A stretch of DNA of 64,000 bases from Roseivirga echinicomitans (GCF_001592935.1 NZ_LRDB01000001.1:310001-374000); one strand, 5' to 3'. Counted from the first letter of the stretch, positions 23,804 to 32,861 are shown. A program made the numbers and translations. Notes: generated by a model from the sequence alone, not told the origin.

Positions 23804-25081
23804 ATGCTCAAAAATATCATTAAATATTCGGCCCTTCTTGGGGCATTTTTATTCTGTACCACTCTTAAGGCACAGTATACTCAAAGTTCTTATTCTGCTT
23901 TTGGAATAGGGGATGTCAACTGGGGAGGTTATTCCCATAATGCTGGAATGGGAGGATTCGGTATAAGTTATAATAACAGGCTTTACCTCAATAACCTTAA
24001 CCCTGCTTTAGTCGCAACTAACTTCGAGGCTGTATTCCAAATTGGCACTTCCTTTGACTCAAGAACTTATAATAATGGCGACCAGAGCTACAGCTCGTTT
24101 ACTGGTGGATTCAAAGACTTTGGTTTTTCTTTACCCATAAAATACGGAAAATGGAATATGGCACTAGGTCTTAGTCCATATACCTCCGTTAATTATGGTA
24201 TTCTGCAAACCTCTACTGGCCCAGATAACTCAATTCTATTATCTCAATTGGATGGAAATGGAGGTATAGATGAGGCTTTCATGACCCATGCCCTAAGGCT
24301 TGGCAACCTCATGGTTGGCCTAAAAACTTCATACCTATTCGGCTCGATTGAAAGGGACACTGAATACCTTCTTACTGGCATTCCAACCATCACCTTTAGT
24401 AGCACAATTTACAATGAAAGAAGAAGTTTTTCGGATGTTACAGCCAACATTGGTTTGGCCTATAAACTAGAAGTTAAGGAAAGGCAATTCATTAATTTTG
24501 GAGCATTCTATAATTTAGAGGCGAATGTAAGAAGCAGGAACCTAACTAGATTAGAGAGTCAGGATATTAACGGAAACGTGCTTTCGAGTGATACGCTAAA
24601 AAACAATGTAGATTCCCAAATTTCCATCCCTCAGCGTATTGGATTTGGTATTTCTTATGAAAAATCACAAAGGTTTGCCGTTGGTATAGATGTACAAACT
24701 CAGGCATGGAGTCAGTATCTCGATGAATCTGGTCAAACCAGTTCAAACTTTGGGGATGCATTTAGAATTGCCGTTGGTGGAGAATTATTACCAAACTACG
24801 AAGTTTCGAAGGCTGGCCCGAGAATAACTTATAGATTCGGGATTCATTATGAAAGGACTCCTTATTTAATCAATTCACAAGAAGTAAACGACTTTGGTAT
24901 AAATATTGGAACGTCTTTACCATTGAACGGAATTGTGGGTGTTTCAAATTTAAATTTAGGAGCTACCTTTGGAAATAGAGGTAATGTAACCGATGGGTTA
25001 ATTAGAGAAAACTACCTCAAGTTGAGTATTGGATTTAGCTTGCAAGATCAGACATGGTTTGCGAGACAGAAATATAATTAA
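23804..25081 (+). CDS. Outer-membrane beta-barrel protein (FadL/OmpP1-like appearance)
   Basis: The 425-residue protein has a signal peptide (YSALLGAFLFCTTLKAQ), a glycine- and tyrosine-rich N-terminus (YSAFGIGDVNWGGYSHNAGMGG) and alternating beta segments. It ends in a typical barrel C-terminus (LKLSIGFSLQDQTWFARQKYN). The early NAGMGG/LNNLNPAL pattern resembles FadL-like transporters that start with 'GaGrAg...NPA'. The passenger is unknown. It is followed 11 bases later by a TPR protein gene, together probably an operon ending at the terminator at 26443-26472. Confidence 0.8.
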   Translation: MLKNIIKYSALLGAFLFCTTLKAQYTQSSYSAFGIGDVNWGGYSHNAGMGGFGISYNNRLYLNNLNPALVATNFEAVFQIGTSFDSRTYNNGDQSYSSFTGGFKDFGFSLPIKYGKWNMALGLSPYTSVNYGILQTSTGPDNSILLSQLDGNGGIDEAFMTHALRLGNLMVGLKTSYLFGSIERDTEYLLTGIPTITFSSTIYNERRSFSDVTANIGLAYKLEVKERQFINFGAFYNLEANVRSRNLTRLESQDINGNVLSSDTLKNNVDSQISIPQRIGFGISYEKSQRFAVGIDVQTQAWSQYLDESGQTSSNFGDAFRIAVGGELLPNYEVSKAGPRITYRFGIHYERTPYLINSQEVNDFGINIGTSLPLNGIVGVSNLNLGATFGNRGNVTDGLIRENYLKLSIGFSLQDQTWFARQKYN

Positions 25082-25092
25082 ACTACAGTATT

Positions 25093-26418
25093 ATGAGAAT
25101 TAAATTTTTATTGACCTTGATCATTATTACCTCTGGGTACTCTGCCATGGCTCAATTCAAATGGCCAGAACAACCAGAAGAAAGAAGCGATGCCCAAACA
25201 AAATGGACATTGTTTAGCGATACTGAGAAGGCTGGAAATTATGATGCCGCTAAAGGTCATCTGGCATATATCTTGGAGCATTTTCCTGATTTAAGTGAGT
25301 CAACTTATATTAAAGGAATCGCGATTTGGGATGAGTCTTGGGAAAATGGGAAAACCGAAGCTGAAAAAGAAGCAGCGGCCGCTAAAGTGATGTCGCTCTA
25401 TGAGATGCGCTTTAAAATGTACCCAGAGTCAAAAAAGGAAAATATTGGCCGTCAGGCTATTTCAGCATATAGGTATTTTATTAAGGACGCTTCCAAAACT
25501 CAGTACTTGCTTGATTTGTTCAAACTTACGTATGAGCTTGAAGGAAATGAGGGCTTCTACTCAACTGGCCGCTATTATATGCAAACTGCTGTTTTAGGCT
25601 ATACACGTGATATTGGTCTTACTGACGAGCAAATTCTTGATATCTATAACAAATGTACCGAGCACATTGATTATCAAATCAAAAAAGCGAAAAGTCAGAA
25701 TAAGAGCACCAAGAGTATGGATGCCGTAAAAGAGTTTGTCGATGAAAAATTGGCTAACCTTAACTTAATCGACTGTGCCTTTATCATTGAAAAACTTGTT
25801 CCTCAGTTTAAAGCAAACCCTAAAGATGGAGAGCTGGCAAACAAAATATTTGTTTATGCTTACGATGGTGGATGTACCGATGCTGAATGGTTTCTTGATG
25901 CCGCGAAAGCTGTGCTCGAAACAAAGCCACAATACGGTGTTGCTAACTTACTTGCCTCAACATATGTTAAAGAAAAAGACTATGTAAATGCTAAGATCTA
26001 CTATAACAAAGCTATAGAGATTGCTGAAGACAATACTGATAAAGGAAAAGCCATGAAGCAGATTGTGTTAATGGAACGCCTTGAGGGAAATAAAGCGGAG
26101 GCGAGAAAATTGGCCATTGCTACGGTAGAAATTGACCCTACGTTAAAGGAAGAGATGTACACATTGATTGGTGATATGGTGATGCAAAGCACAGAATGTG
26201 ATCAGCAGAAAAGCCAAGTTGATGATAGGGCAAAATTCATTGTTGCTTACGAATATTACACCAAAGGGGGTAATCAACTGAAAGCAAGTCAAGCCAAAGC
26301 GCAATTTCCAAGTGGTGGAGAAATCTTTACTGAAGGAAAAGAACTAGGTGATTCAGTAACAGTAGGATGCTGGATACAGCAAACTGTTAAATTGCAGAAA
26401 AGACCAGAACAGCAGTAA
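25093..26418 (+). CDS. Periplasmic TPR-repeat protein
   Basis: The 441-residue protein has a signal peptide (FLLTLIIITSGYSAMAQ) and a helical body with tetratricopeptide repeats. The clearest is ANLLASTYVKEKDYVNAKIYYNKAIEIAED; others are ARKLAIATVEIDP and DNAAKGHLAYIL-like segments near the N-terminus. It carries no lipobox or TM. It likely serves as an adaptor or scaffold in the envelope with the barrel protein encoded just upstream. A perfect terminator follows 25 bases after the stop. Confidence 0.85.
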   Translation: MRIKFLLTLIIITSGYSAMAQFKWPEQPEERSDAQTKWTLFSDTEKAGNYDAAKGHLAYILEHFPDLSESTYIKGIAIWDESWENGKTEAEKEAAAAKVMSLYEMRFKMYPESKKENIGRQAISAYRYFIKDASKTQYLLDLFKLTYELEGNEGFYSTGRYYMQTAVLGYTRDIGLTDEQILDIYNKCTEHIDYQIKKAKSQNKSTKSMDAVKEFVDEKLANLNLIDCAFIIEKLVPQFKANPKDGELANKIFVYAYDGGCTDAEWFLDAAKAVLETKPQYGVANLLASTYVKEKDYVNAKIYYNKAIEIAEDNTDKGKAMKQIVLMERLEGNKAEARKLAIATVEIDPTLKEEMYTLIGDMVMQSTECDQQKSQVDDRAKFIVAYEYYTKGGNQLKASQAKAQFPSGGEIFTEGKELGDSVTVGCWIQQTVKLQKRPEQQ

Positions 26419-26442
26419 TTATTGCCCAAATGAAAATAAAGG

Positions 26443-26472
26443 CGGTCTTCTCTCTTAGGGAAGACCGTTTTT
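26443..26472 (+). terminator. Intrinsic terminator between TPR gene and lptC
   Basis: CGGTCTTC (26443-26450) pairs perfectly with GAAGACCG (26460-26467) around a 9-base loop and is followed by five T. The lptC ATG lies six bases beyond the T-run, so lptC needs read-through or a promoter overlapping this hairpin. Confidence 0.88.
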
Positions 26473-26478
26473 CATACC

Positions 26479-27027
26479 ATGAGATTGAGAAAATTTATAC
26501 CTCTTTTGTTTATTATGGCTTTTACGGCCTGTTTTTCTGAGCCAAAAAAATTGGCTGAAATGGAAGAGTATGAGGGGCCAATTCTAGAATCAGAGAATGT
26601 AGAAATCATTATGACCGAAGGTTCTATTCGGAAATTGGGAATTAAGGGAAATAAACAACTAACTTTCTCCAATGGAGATTTGGAGTTTCCTGAAACTATA
26701 AGAATTGATTTTTTTGATAGCGAGGGAGACACTACTTCGATACTCACTGCATTAGAAGGTTTTTATGATGCTAAAACAAAACTTTATAGGGCTACTGGTG
26801 ATGTAGTAGTTATAAACCTAAAGGAAAATCAGACTCTAAAAACCGAAGAGTTGTTCTGGAACCCAAACACAGAAAGAATTTATACTGATCAGTTCTTTAT
26901 TGTAACCACAGAAACAGATTTGATTCAGGGTACGGGTATGGATGCTCCTCAAGATTTTTCAGAATTTAAGGTTACAAACCCAAAGGATACGGAATTCCTA
27001 ATTAAAGAGACGAATGAGAACAACTAG
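26479..27027 (+). CDS. lptC: LPS-export periplasmic protein LptC (lipoprotein form)
   Basis: LptC links the inner-membrane LptBFG pump to the periplasmic LptA bridge in lipopolysaccharide export. The 182-residue protein starts RLRKFIPLLFIMAFTACFSEP with a lipobox Cys18, as usual in Bacteroidota, where LptC is lipid-anchored. The mature part shows the LptC/OstA jelly-roll pattern: FFDSEGDTTSILTALEGFYDAKT, YRATGDVVVINLKENQTLKTEELFWNP and ERIYTDQFFIVTTETDLIQGTGM. It overlaps the next gene by 14 bases. Confidence 0.92.
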   Translation: MRLRKFIPLLFIMAFTACFSEPKKLAEMEEYEGPILESENVEIIMTEGSIRKLGIKGNKQLTFSNGDLEFPETIRIDFFDSEGDTTSILTALEGFYDAKTKLYRATGDVVVINLKENQTLKTEELFWNPNTERIYTDQFFIVTTETDLIQGTGMDAPQDFSEFKVTNPKDTEFLIKETNENN

Positions 27028-27226
27028 TGGTACCATAATCTTTTCACTTTGTGTAGTCACATTTGTGATTGGAGTACATCAGACCATGACTTATGGAATT
27101 GCCTATTCCTATTTTATTTTTATGATATCAATAGGTCTGTTATTTTTATACAGATATAGAAAAGCAAAGCATAAAGAAAAAGAAGAACAGGCCAAGTCGG
27201 CTCCTAAGCGGAAAAAGAAACATTAA
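27014..27226 (+). CDS. Small two-helix membrane protein
   Basis: The 70-residue protein has two hydrophobic helices (GTIIFSLCVVTFVIGVHQTM and YSYFIFMISIGLLFLYRY) followed by a strongly basic tail of Lys and Arg. Its start overlaps lptC by 14 bases and its stop overlaps the next start by one base, so it is embedded in a tight operon. Function unknown; the position between lptC and the CNNM transporter is typical of this group of bacteria. Confidence 0.8.
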   Translation: MRTTSGTIIFSLCVVTFVIGVHQTMTYGIAYSYFIFMISIGLLFLYRYRKAKHKEKEEQAKSAPKRKKKH

Positions 27227-28506
27227 TGGACTATTACCAAGTTACGGTTATCATCATTACCCTCATTTTTTCAGCATTTTTTTCTGGAACTGAAATCGCA
27301 TTCGTTACCTCAAGTAAACTTCAAATCGAGCTTCAGAGCAAAAAAGGAACGCTCAGCGGAAGAATTCTTGCATTTTTCACCCAGAAACCTTCTAGGCTCA
27401 TTAACACAGCCTTGGTGGGGAATACCATAGCGCTGGTGATGTATGGTTATTTTATGGCCCTAATTCTGGAGCCTTTGATCATGGATGTTCTACCAGAGTA
27501 TTTAATTAACCCTGGTGCAGTACTTATCATCCAAACTGTATTATCTACCCTTTTGGTATTATTTACGGCTGAGTTTACTCCCAAAAGCATTTTCCTGATT
27601 AACCCAAACCGACTATTGAGCATCCTTTCAGTTCCGATCATGCTCATTTTCATCATTATGTTTCCTTTGGTTTGGGTAATTGAACAAATGTCTCGTTTCA
27701 TTATCGTTCATATTTTAAGACAGAAATTCTCTGAAGATCGCCCAGTTTTCGGGCTTACAGATCTGCGCTCCTACATTCAGCGCAATACCCATAAAGATAT
27801 TAAAGAATCCAAAGTAGAATTGGACACCAAAATTTTTAACAATGCCCTAGAGTTCAAAACCGTTAAAGTAAGGGAATGTATGATTCCTCGAACTGATATT
27901 GCCGCAGTGGAGCTTGAGGATTCCATAGAAGATTTAAAAAACGAGTTCATTGAAAGCGGCCACTCCAAAGTATTGGTGTACCGAGATAATATTGATGAGG
28001 TCATTGGATACTGTCATGCATTAGCGCTATTTAAAAAGCCTCAAGACATAGAGAGTATTCTTACGCCAATAATCATTGTGCCCGAAACCATGTTAGTGAA
28101 TGAGCTAATGATCCAGTTTATTCAAGAAAGAAAAAGTTTGGCCTTGGTCGTAGATGAATTTGGAGGGACATCAGGTCTGGTAAGTTTAGAAGATGTGATC
28201 GAGGAGATTTTTGGTGAGATTCAAGACGAACACGATGATGAAGATTGGGTTGAGCAAAAACTTGACGACAACAATTATCTTTTCAGCGCTCGCCACGAAG
28301 TAGACTACTTGAACGAGAAGTACCATTTCAATATTCCAGAAGGTGATTACGACACGCTAGGCGGCTTTATCCTCTCAATCACCGAGAATATTCCTCAAGT
28401 AAATGAGACCATTTCCGTTCCACCGTTCAAAATAAAAATAGTGGCAATGGAAGATGCTAGGATTGATACCGTTATGCTTAGTATCCTTCCAGACAGAGAA
28501 GACTGA
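27226..28506 (+). CDS. CNNM/CorC-type transporter with CBS pair
   Basis: The 426-residue protein has a DUF21 membrane domain (about 1-190; FSGTEIAFVTSSKLQIELQSKKG and LINTALVGNTIALVMYGYFMAL), a tandem CBS domain (about 205-330; VRECMIPRTDI, LALVVDEFGGTSGLVSLEDVIEEIFGEI) and a C-terminal CorC_HlyC domain (FSARHEVDYLNEKY, YDTLGGFIL). Homologues export magnesium or related cations and bind nucleotides through CBS. Older annotation calls them hemolysins. One-base overlap with the preceding gene places it in the lptC operon. Confidence 0.93.
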   Translation: MDYYQVTVIIITLIFSAFFSGTEIAFVTSSKLQIELQSKKGTLSGRILAFFTQKPSRLINTALVGNTIALVMYGYFMALILEPLIMDVLPEYLINPGAVLIIQTVLSTLLVLFTAEFTPKSIFLINPNRLLSILSVPIMLIFIIMFPLVWVIEQMSRFIIVHILRQKFSEDRPVFGLTDLRSYIQRNTHKDIKESKVELDTKIFNNALEFKTVKVRECMIPRTDIAAVELEDSIEDLKNEFIESGHSKVLVYRDNIDEVIGYCHALALFKKPQDIESILTPIIIVPETMLVNELMIQFIQERKSLALVVDEFGGTSGLVSLEDVIEEIFGEIQDEHDDEDWVEQKLDDNNYLFSARHEVDYLNEKYHFNIPEGDYDTLGGFILSITENIPQVNETISVPPFKIKIVAMEDARIDTVMLSILPDRED

Positions 28507-28591
28507 TTAACAGGGCTTTTTGTCTGTATTTTCTTTTGCTAATAGGTCATAAATCAATTATGTTTGCGGCTATTTCAATTAATAAGTACAA

Positions 28592-30721
28592 ATGGCAATA
28601 ATTAACACGCTTCGTGAAAAGATGGGACGACTCTTGGTAGTCGTAGTAGGGGCATCGATTTTAGCTTTCGTTTTAACCGATGTATTAAGCAGCAGATCGT
28701 CCATTCTGGGTAGTGACAAGCAAGAAGTTGGAGAAATTTCTGGAGAATCCATCAGTCAGCAAGAATATGCTAACCTAGTAGAAAGCATCAAACAAAATTA
28801 CATGGCTCAATACGGTGTTAACCCGAATGAGTTCTTAATGCAAACCATAAGAAATCAGGCTTGGGAGCAGTTGATTGCTCAAATCGCGTATACCAAACGT
28901 TTCGATAAAGCTGGCATTGCAGTTTCTGGCGATGAAAGAATCGATATGGTTCAAGGCAAAAACATTTCACCTCAAGTAATGCAACAATTTGCAGATCCTC
29001 AAACGGGTGAACTGGACCGTCAGTTTTTGAACCAAGTTTTGGTGAACAGTGATTTGGACCCAGAGTCTAGAATTAGATGGCAGATGTTCGAAAATAGCTT
29101 AGCTGAGAACAGACGCATGGCGAAATATCAGAACCTGATTCTGAAAACCAACTATGTAACCTTGGCCGAAGCACAACAAGAATATATGGAGCAAGAAGGC
29201 GAAGTTACTTTGGATTACCTTTACATTCCTTTCTTGGCTGTAAATGATGACCAAGTTTCTGAAGTTTCTGATGCCGATTTACAAGCCTATTTAGATCAGC
29301 ACAAAGATGAATACACTGTAGAAGAGAGTCGTTCAATTGACTACATCTCTTTCCCTGTTATTCCATCAGCTGCGGATAGCGCTTATTATATTGAAGAACT
29401 AAACCATCTTAAAGCTCAGCTTGAGGCCGGAGATAACGACTCAACTTTAGCCGTTATTAATACAGAACAAGGAATTGGTTTTGGAACATTCGACCCATCA
29501 GCACTTCCTGATGAAGTTGTCAACAATCTTTCGAACATTAAGAAAGGCGATATCATTGGTCCAAATTTGCAAAATGGGATTTATACCCTTTACAAGTTAT
29601 CAGATATTGTTAAAAGCGAAGCCGAATTTGTAAAAGTAAGTCACATCCTACTGAGAACAGAAGGAATGTCTGCAGCAGACAAAGCCGCAGTAAAAACCAA
29701 AGCAGAAGGGATTTTACGTGAAGCCAGAAACGGTGCAGACTTTGCTCAATTGGCTATTCTCAACTCTGAAGATTCTTCTGGACCTTCGGGAGGAGATTTA
29801 GGATGGTATAGAAAAGGTGGAGATGCGCAAGGTCAGTGGGCTGAGCCATTCGAAAAAGCTGCATTCTCTGTGAATCGTGAAGGTGTAATTAACCGTCTTG
29901 TAGAAAGTGATTTTGGTTACCACATTATGAATGTAACTGGAGCGCCAAGCAACAACAGATACAAAGTCGCTATTATCCTGAAAGAATTAACTCCATCAGA
30001 CGAAACTATCGATGGCGCTTATCAAAAAGCTGGTCAGTTTGTTTTAGAAACTGAGTCATATGATGATTTTGTAAACAATGCATCTGCAAACGGTTACTCT
30101 GTCTTCAGTGGGAACAATATTAACTCTAACAGTTCAAGTATTGGTAGATTAGAAAGTGCTCGTCAAATTGTAACATGGTTATATGGAGAAGCATCTGTAG
30201 GAGATGTGAAGGACTTTGACCTTGCCAATGAATACGTTGTAGCGGTTTACAGAGCCAAAGTAGAGGCAGGTACGGCTAAACTTACGGATAGTGGGGTGAG
30301 AAGCCAGATCAAACTTAAAGTTGAAAACGATAAAAAGGCAAAGTACATCACTGATAAGATTTCAGCTGCTTCAGGTTCATTATCTGATATGGCTGCTTCA
30401 TTTGATGCCATTGCACAAGTATACACTGATACTCAAGTGAAATTAAGCTCAAATTCTTTGCCTAATGTAGGCGTTGCTCCTGCTGCTGTAGGAACAGCCT
30501 TTGCACTTAAAAATGTAGGTGACAGATCTAAAGCAATTACTACTGATGTAGGAGTTGTAATCATGGAGTTAAAAGGGAAAAATACGCCAGCCGGCATTAC
30601 GGATTACACTACTTATGTAAATCAAATTCAGCAAAGAGCGCTAAGTAACGCTCAATTGAAGATGAATCAATCGGTAAGAGACAAGGCCGAAATTCTAGAC
30701 AAACGATATAAATATTACTAA
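28592..30721 (+). CDS. PpiD/SurA-type membrane-anchored peptidyl-prolyl isomerase
   Basis: The 709-residue protein has one N-terminal TM anchor (LLVVVVGASILAFVLTDVL), a SurA_N-like chaperone region (about 40-240) and a parvulin domain near 340-450: FVKVSHILLRTEG, ADFAQLAILNSEDSSGPSGGDLGW, EPFEKAAFSVNREG and SDFGYHIMNVTG. These are canonical parvulin motifs. A second, degenerate helical region follows. The likely role is folding of secreted and outer-membrane proteins at the inner membrane. Expression ends at the strong terminator nine bases after the stop. Confidence 0.95.
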   Translation: MAIINTLREKMGRLLVVVVGASILAFVLTDVLSSRSSILGSDKQEVGEISGESISQQEYANLVESIKQNYMAQYGVNPNEFLMQTIRNQAWEQLIAQIAYTKRFDKAGIAVSGDERIDMVQGKNISPQVMQQFADPQTGELDRQFLNQVLVNSDLDPESRIRWQMFENSLAENRRMAKYQNLILKTNYVTLAEAQQEYMEQEGEVTLDYLYIPFLAVNDDQVSEVSDADLQAYLDQHKDEYTVEESRSIDYISFPVIPSAADSAYYIEELNHLKAQLEAGDNDSTLAVINTEQGIGFGTFDPSALPDEVVNNLSNIKKGDIIGPNLQNGIYTLYKLSDIVKSEAEFVKVSHILLRTEGMSAADKAAVKTKAEGILREARNGADFAQLAILNSEDSSGPSGGDLGWYRKGGDAQGQWAEPFEKAAFSVNREGVINRLVESDFGYHIMNVTGAPSNNRYKVAIILKELTPSDETIDGAYQKAGQFVLETESYDDFVNNASANGYSVFSGNNINSNSSSIGRLESARQIVTWLYGEASVGDVKDFDLANEYVVAVYRAKVEAGTAKLTDSGVRSQIKLKVENDKKAKYITDKISAASGSLSDMAASFDAIAQVYTDTQVKLSSNSLPNVGVAPAAVGTAFALKNVGDRSKAITTDVGVVIMELKGKNTPAGITDYTTYVNQIQQRALSNAQLKMNQSVRDKAEILDKRYKYY

Positions 30722-30729
30722 AAACATTA

Positions 30730-30756
30730 AATCGGCCTTCTGGCCGATTTTTTTTT
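30730..30756 (+). terminator. Intrinsic terminator after ppiD-like gene
   Basis: AATCGGCC (30730-30737) and GGCCGATT (30742-30749) form a perfect 8-bp stem with a TTCT loop, followed by eight T in total. Strong, unambiguous terminator. Confidence 0.95.
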
Positions 30757-30782
30757 GCCCCTTCCTGCCTTAACTTAGCGTG

Positions 30783-31046
30783 ATGCAAAAATTCACTTCA
30801 GAGAATTTTAAGGAAAAACTAGAGAACACCCTTAACTTTCCAGCTTTATACATGTTCAAATTTATCGTGGAAGACGAGAAGCAAGATGAAGTAAAAAAGC
30901 TTTTCCCCGGCCATGATGTAAAAACCAAGGCCTCTAGCAAGGGAAAATATGTAAGTATTACAGCTCAAGTCATGATGCCTTCTAGCGATGCCATCATTAA
31001 TACCTATCTCGAAGCAGCAAAAATTGAAGGAATCATAGCCCTATAA
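30783..31046 (+). CDS. DUF493 (YbeD-like) protein
   Basis: The 87-residue cytoplasmic protein shows the DUF493 pattern: FPALYMFKFIVED, KKLFPGHDVKTKASSKGKYVSITAQVMM and SSDAIINTYLEAAKIEGIIAL, a ferredoxin-like fold resembling a regulatory domain. The exact role is unknown. The ATG at 30783 is preferred over the GTG immediately before it. A TAACTTAG box with four bases to the ATG suggests a leaderless message. The methyltransferase gene follows with 2 bases between stop and start. Confidence 0.88.
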   Translation: MQKFTSENFKEKLENTLNFPALYMFKFIVEDEKQDEVKKLFPGHDVKTKASSKGKYVSITAQVMMPSSDAIINTYLEAAKIEGIIAL

Positions 31047-31048
31047 CT

Positions 31049-31732
31049 TTGAGGTCATTACCCTACATATTGCTCATCCTTTTACTCTGGTCTTGTTCTT
31101 CTAAACCTAAAGAACGAGGTGTAGACTCTCCACCAATACAACATGAAGAACTAGTGCCCGAAGTTTTAAGCGAGCATCAGGAATCACTTGAATTACAAGA
31201 AGACGAAGGTAGAACGGAATGGCAAAATCCGGAGTTTGTAATTAACCTATTAGGAGATTTAACCAATAAGACCGTAGCCGATGTTGGAGCCGGATCTGGA
31301 TATTTTACATTCAAAATCGCCAGAAAAGCGAAGAAGGTAATCGCTATGGATATCGACCCTAATTCACTGGAATACATAGAAAATCAGAAGTCAATTGTAG
31401 GCAAGTGGGCAGATAATATTGATACACGACTGACCCCAGCCGATGTGCCTAATTTACTTGACAATGAGGTGGACGTTGTATTGATTGTAAATACCTATGC
31501 CTATATCCCCAATAAGGATCAATATTTAAGCCGACTCAAAAAGGGAATGAAGAAAGGCGGAACTTTGCTTATTATCGATTTCAAAACGGGCGACATTCCA
31601 GTGGGGCCCTCAGATGAAGCCAAGGTTTCGAGCAAAACATTAGAACAATCTTTGAAAAAAGCAGGTTTCTCAAATACGGAGACTGACAATAGGAGTCTAC
31701 AATATCAATACATTATTACAGCTAAAAACTAA
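31049..31732 (+). CDS. Lipoprotein-type class I SAM methyltransferase
   Basis: The 227-residue protein has a lipoprotein-like leader (RSLPYILLILLLWSCSSKP, Cys16) and a Rossmann methyltransferase domain. Motif I is TVADVGAGSGYFTFKIA, the acidic second strand VIAMDID, and motif IV-like VDVVLIVNTYAYI with KKGGTLLIIDF. An exported methyltransferase is unusual because S-adenosylmethionine is cytoplasmic. The start is TTG; no ATG precedes the leader. The TTG lies inside a perfect -7-like TAACTTTG (31044-31051), so either the start or that promoter is not what it seems. Confidence 0.82.
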   Translation: MRSLPYILLILLLWSCSSKPKERGVDSPPIQHEELVPEVLSEHQESLELQEDEGRTEWQNPEFVINLLGDLTNKTVADVGAGSGYFTFKIARKAKKVIAMDIDPNSLEYIENQKSIVGKWADNIDTRLTPADVPNLLDNEVDVVLIVNTYAYIPNKDQYLSRLKKGMKKGGTLLIIDFKTGDIPVGPSDEAKVSSKTLEQSLKKAGFSNTETDNRSLQYQYIITAKN

Positions 31733-31735
31733 GAT

Positions 31736-31966
31736 ATGTGGGAAGAAAAAGACAATAAGCTCGTTCGAAAATTCGAGTTTACCGATTTTGTAGAAGCCTT
31801 TGGTTTTATGACGAAAGTTGCCATCTGTGCCGAAAAAATGAACCACCATCCCAATTGGTCAAATGTATATAATACAGTGACAATTGAATTGACCACCCAT
31901 GATGCTGGCAACACTATTACAGACAAGGACCGTAAACTGGCCAGTAAAATTGACCTATTAATCTAA
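31736..31966 (+). CDS. 4a-hydroxytetrahydrobiopterin dehydratase
   Basis: The 76-residue protein belongs to the PCD/DCoH family, which recycles pterin cofactor after aromatic hydroxylation. The motif [20 protein letters not shown] carries the two catalytic His residues, and [17 protein letters not shown] completes the site. It is shorter than the usual 95-110 residues, starting close to the first helix ([13 protein letters not shown]), so the N-terminal strand is reduced. No phenylalanine hydroxylase gene is in the window. Part of a tight forward run with rsmI. Confidence 0.92.
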   Translation: MWEEKDNKLVRKFEFTDFVEAFGFMTKVAICAEKMNHHPNWSNVYNTVTIELTTHDAGNTITDKDRKLASKIDLLI

Positions 31967-31970
31967 CCTG

Positions 31971-32645
31971 ATGTCTGAGACTTCTCTATTCCTCGTCCCC
32001 ACTCCCATTGGAAATCTTGAAGACATCACTTTAAGAGCTTTGAGAATACTGAGTGAAGTGGATGTTATTTTGGCGGAAGACACGCGTACTTCGGGCAAGC
32101 TATTAAAGCATCATAATATTACCAAGCCACTCCAGAGTTATCATATTTTCAACGAACACAAAACGGTCGAAAAACTAATCAGTAGAATGGAGGCAGGCGA
32201 AAAGTTTGCACTCATCTCTGATGCTGGTACACCTTCAATTTCGGACCCTGGATTTCTACTGGTGAGAGAATTGTTAAAGGCTGGCCTCGAAGTCAACTGT
32301 TTGCCGGGCGCCACAGCCTTTGTGCCTGCTTTGGTCAACTCTGGGCTACCGTCTGATCGTTTTGTCTTTGAGGGCTTTCTTCCACATAAAAAAGGACGTC
32401 AGACGAGACTGATAAAGCTGGCTGAAGAAGAGCGAACCATCATCCTTTATGAATCGCCTCACAGACTGATTAAATGCTTAGAGCAATTGAAAGAACATTT
32501 GGGAGATAGAAAAGCCTCGGTGTCGAGAGAAATTTCAAAGATGTTTGAAGAAACCGTTCGAGGTACTTTATCCGAACTGATTGACCATTTCACAACCAAG
32601 GGCGTGAAAGGTGAATTTGTGGTTTTGGTAGAAGGAAAGATTTAA
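31971..32645 (+). CDS. rsmI: 16S rRNA 2'-O-methyltransferase RsmI (C1402)
   Basis: RsmI methylates the ribose of C1402 in 16S rRNA. The 224-residue protein keeps the tetrapyrrole-methylase fold motifs: LVPTPIGNLEDITLRALRIL at the N-terminus, ILAEDTRTSGKLLKHHNI, ISDAGTPSISDPG, VNCLPGATAFVPALVNSGLP and RFVFEGFLPHKKGRQ. It lacks the C-terminal extension of the E. coli protein, ending at GEFVVLVEGKI, as in many Bacteroidota. It starts 4 bases after the dehydratase stop. Confidence 0.97.
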   Translation: MSETSLFLVPTPIGNLEDITLRALRILSEVDVILAEDTRTSGKLLKHHNITKPLQSYHIFNEHKTVEKLISRMEAGEKFALISDAGTPSISDPGFLLVRELLKAGLEVNCLPGATAFVPALVNSGLPSDRFVFEGFLPHKKGRQTRLIKLAEEERTIILYESPHRLIKCLEQLKEHLGDRKASVSREISKMFEETVRGTLSELIDHFTTKGVKGEFVVLVEGKI

Positions 32646-32653
32646 ATAGTCAA

Positions 32654-32818
32654 TTAACCACCGCAACCAATATTTCTTTTAAAAGGAGCATCCTTCGGAA
32701 TTCCTCCAAAATCAAAATCTCCCTTTTCGGTGTCTCTCAACTCCATTTCATCAAGTTTTGGGTCTTTTTTAGCCCCCATTTTTTCTTTCTTTGAAGCCCG
32801 AACCTTTTTTTCTTTCAT
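32654..32818 (-). CDS. 54-residue Lys/Glu-rich protein ending in GCGG
   Basis: The minus-strand frame runs from the ATG at 32818 to the TAA at 32654. It has a basic N-terminus (MKEKKVRASKKEKMGAKK), then DPKLDEMELRDTEKGDFDF and a C-terminus PKDAPFKRNIGCGG. It has no signal peptide or TM. The clean codon structure, tidy length and fit between convergent rsmI and divergent carboxylase-like gene support a real gene that length cut-offs miss. The GCGG end with a single Cys is notable. I do not recognise the family, and no function can be assigned. Confidence 0.65.
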   Translation of the reverse strand: MKEKKVRASKKEKMGAKKDPKLDEMELRDTEKGDFDFGGIPKDAPFKRNIGCGG

Positions 32819-32861
32819 AATTTTATAACCGAATCCTCCTGTTTAAAATTCCAAAATTGTA

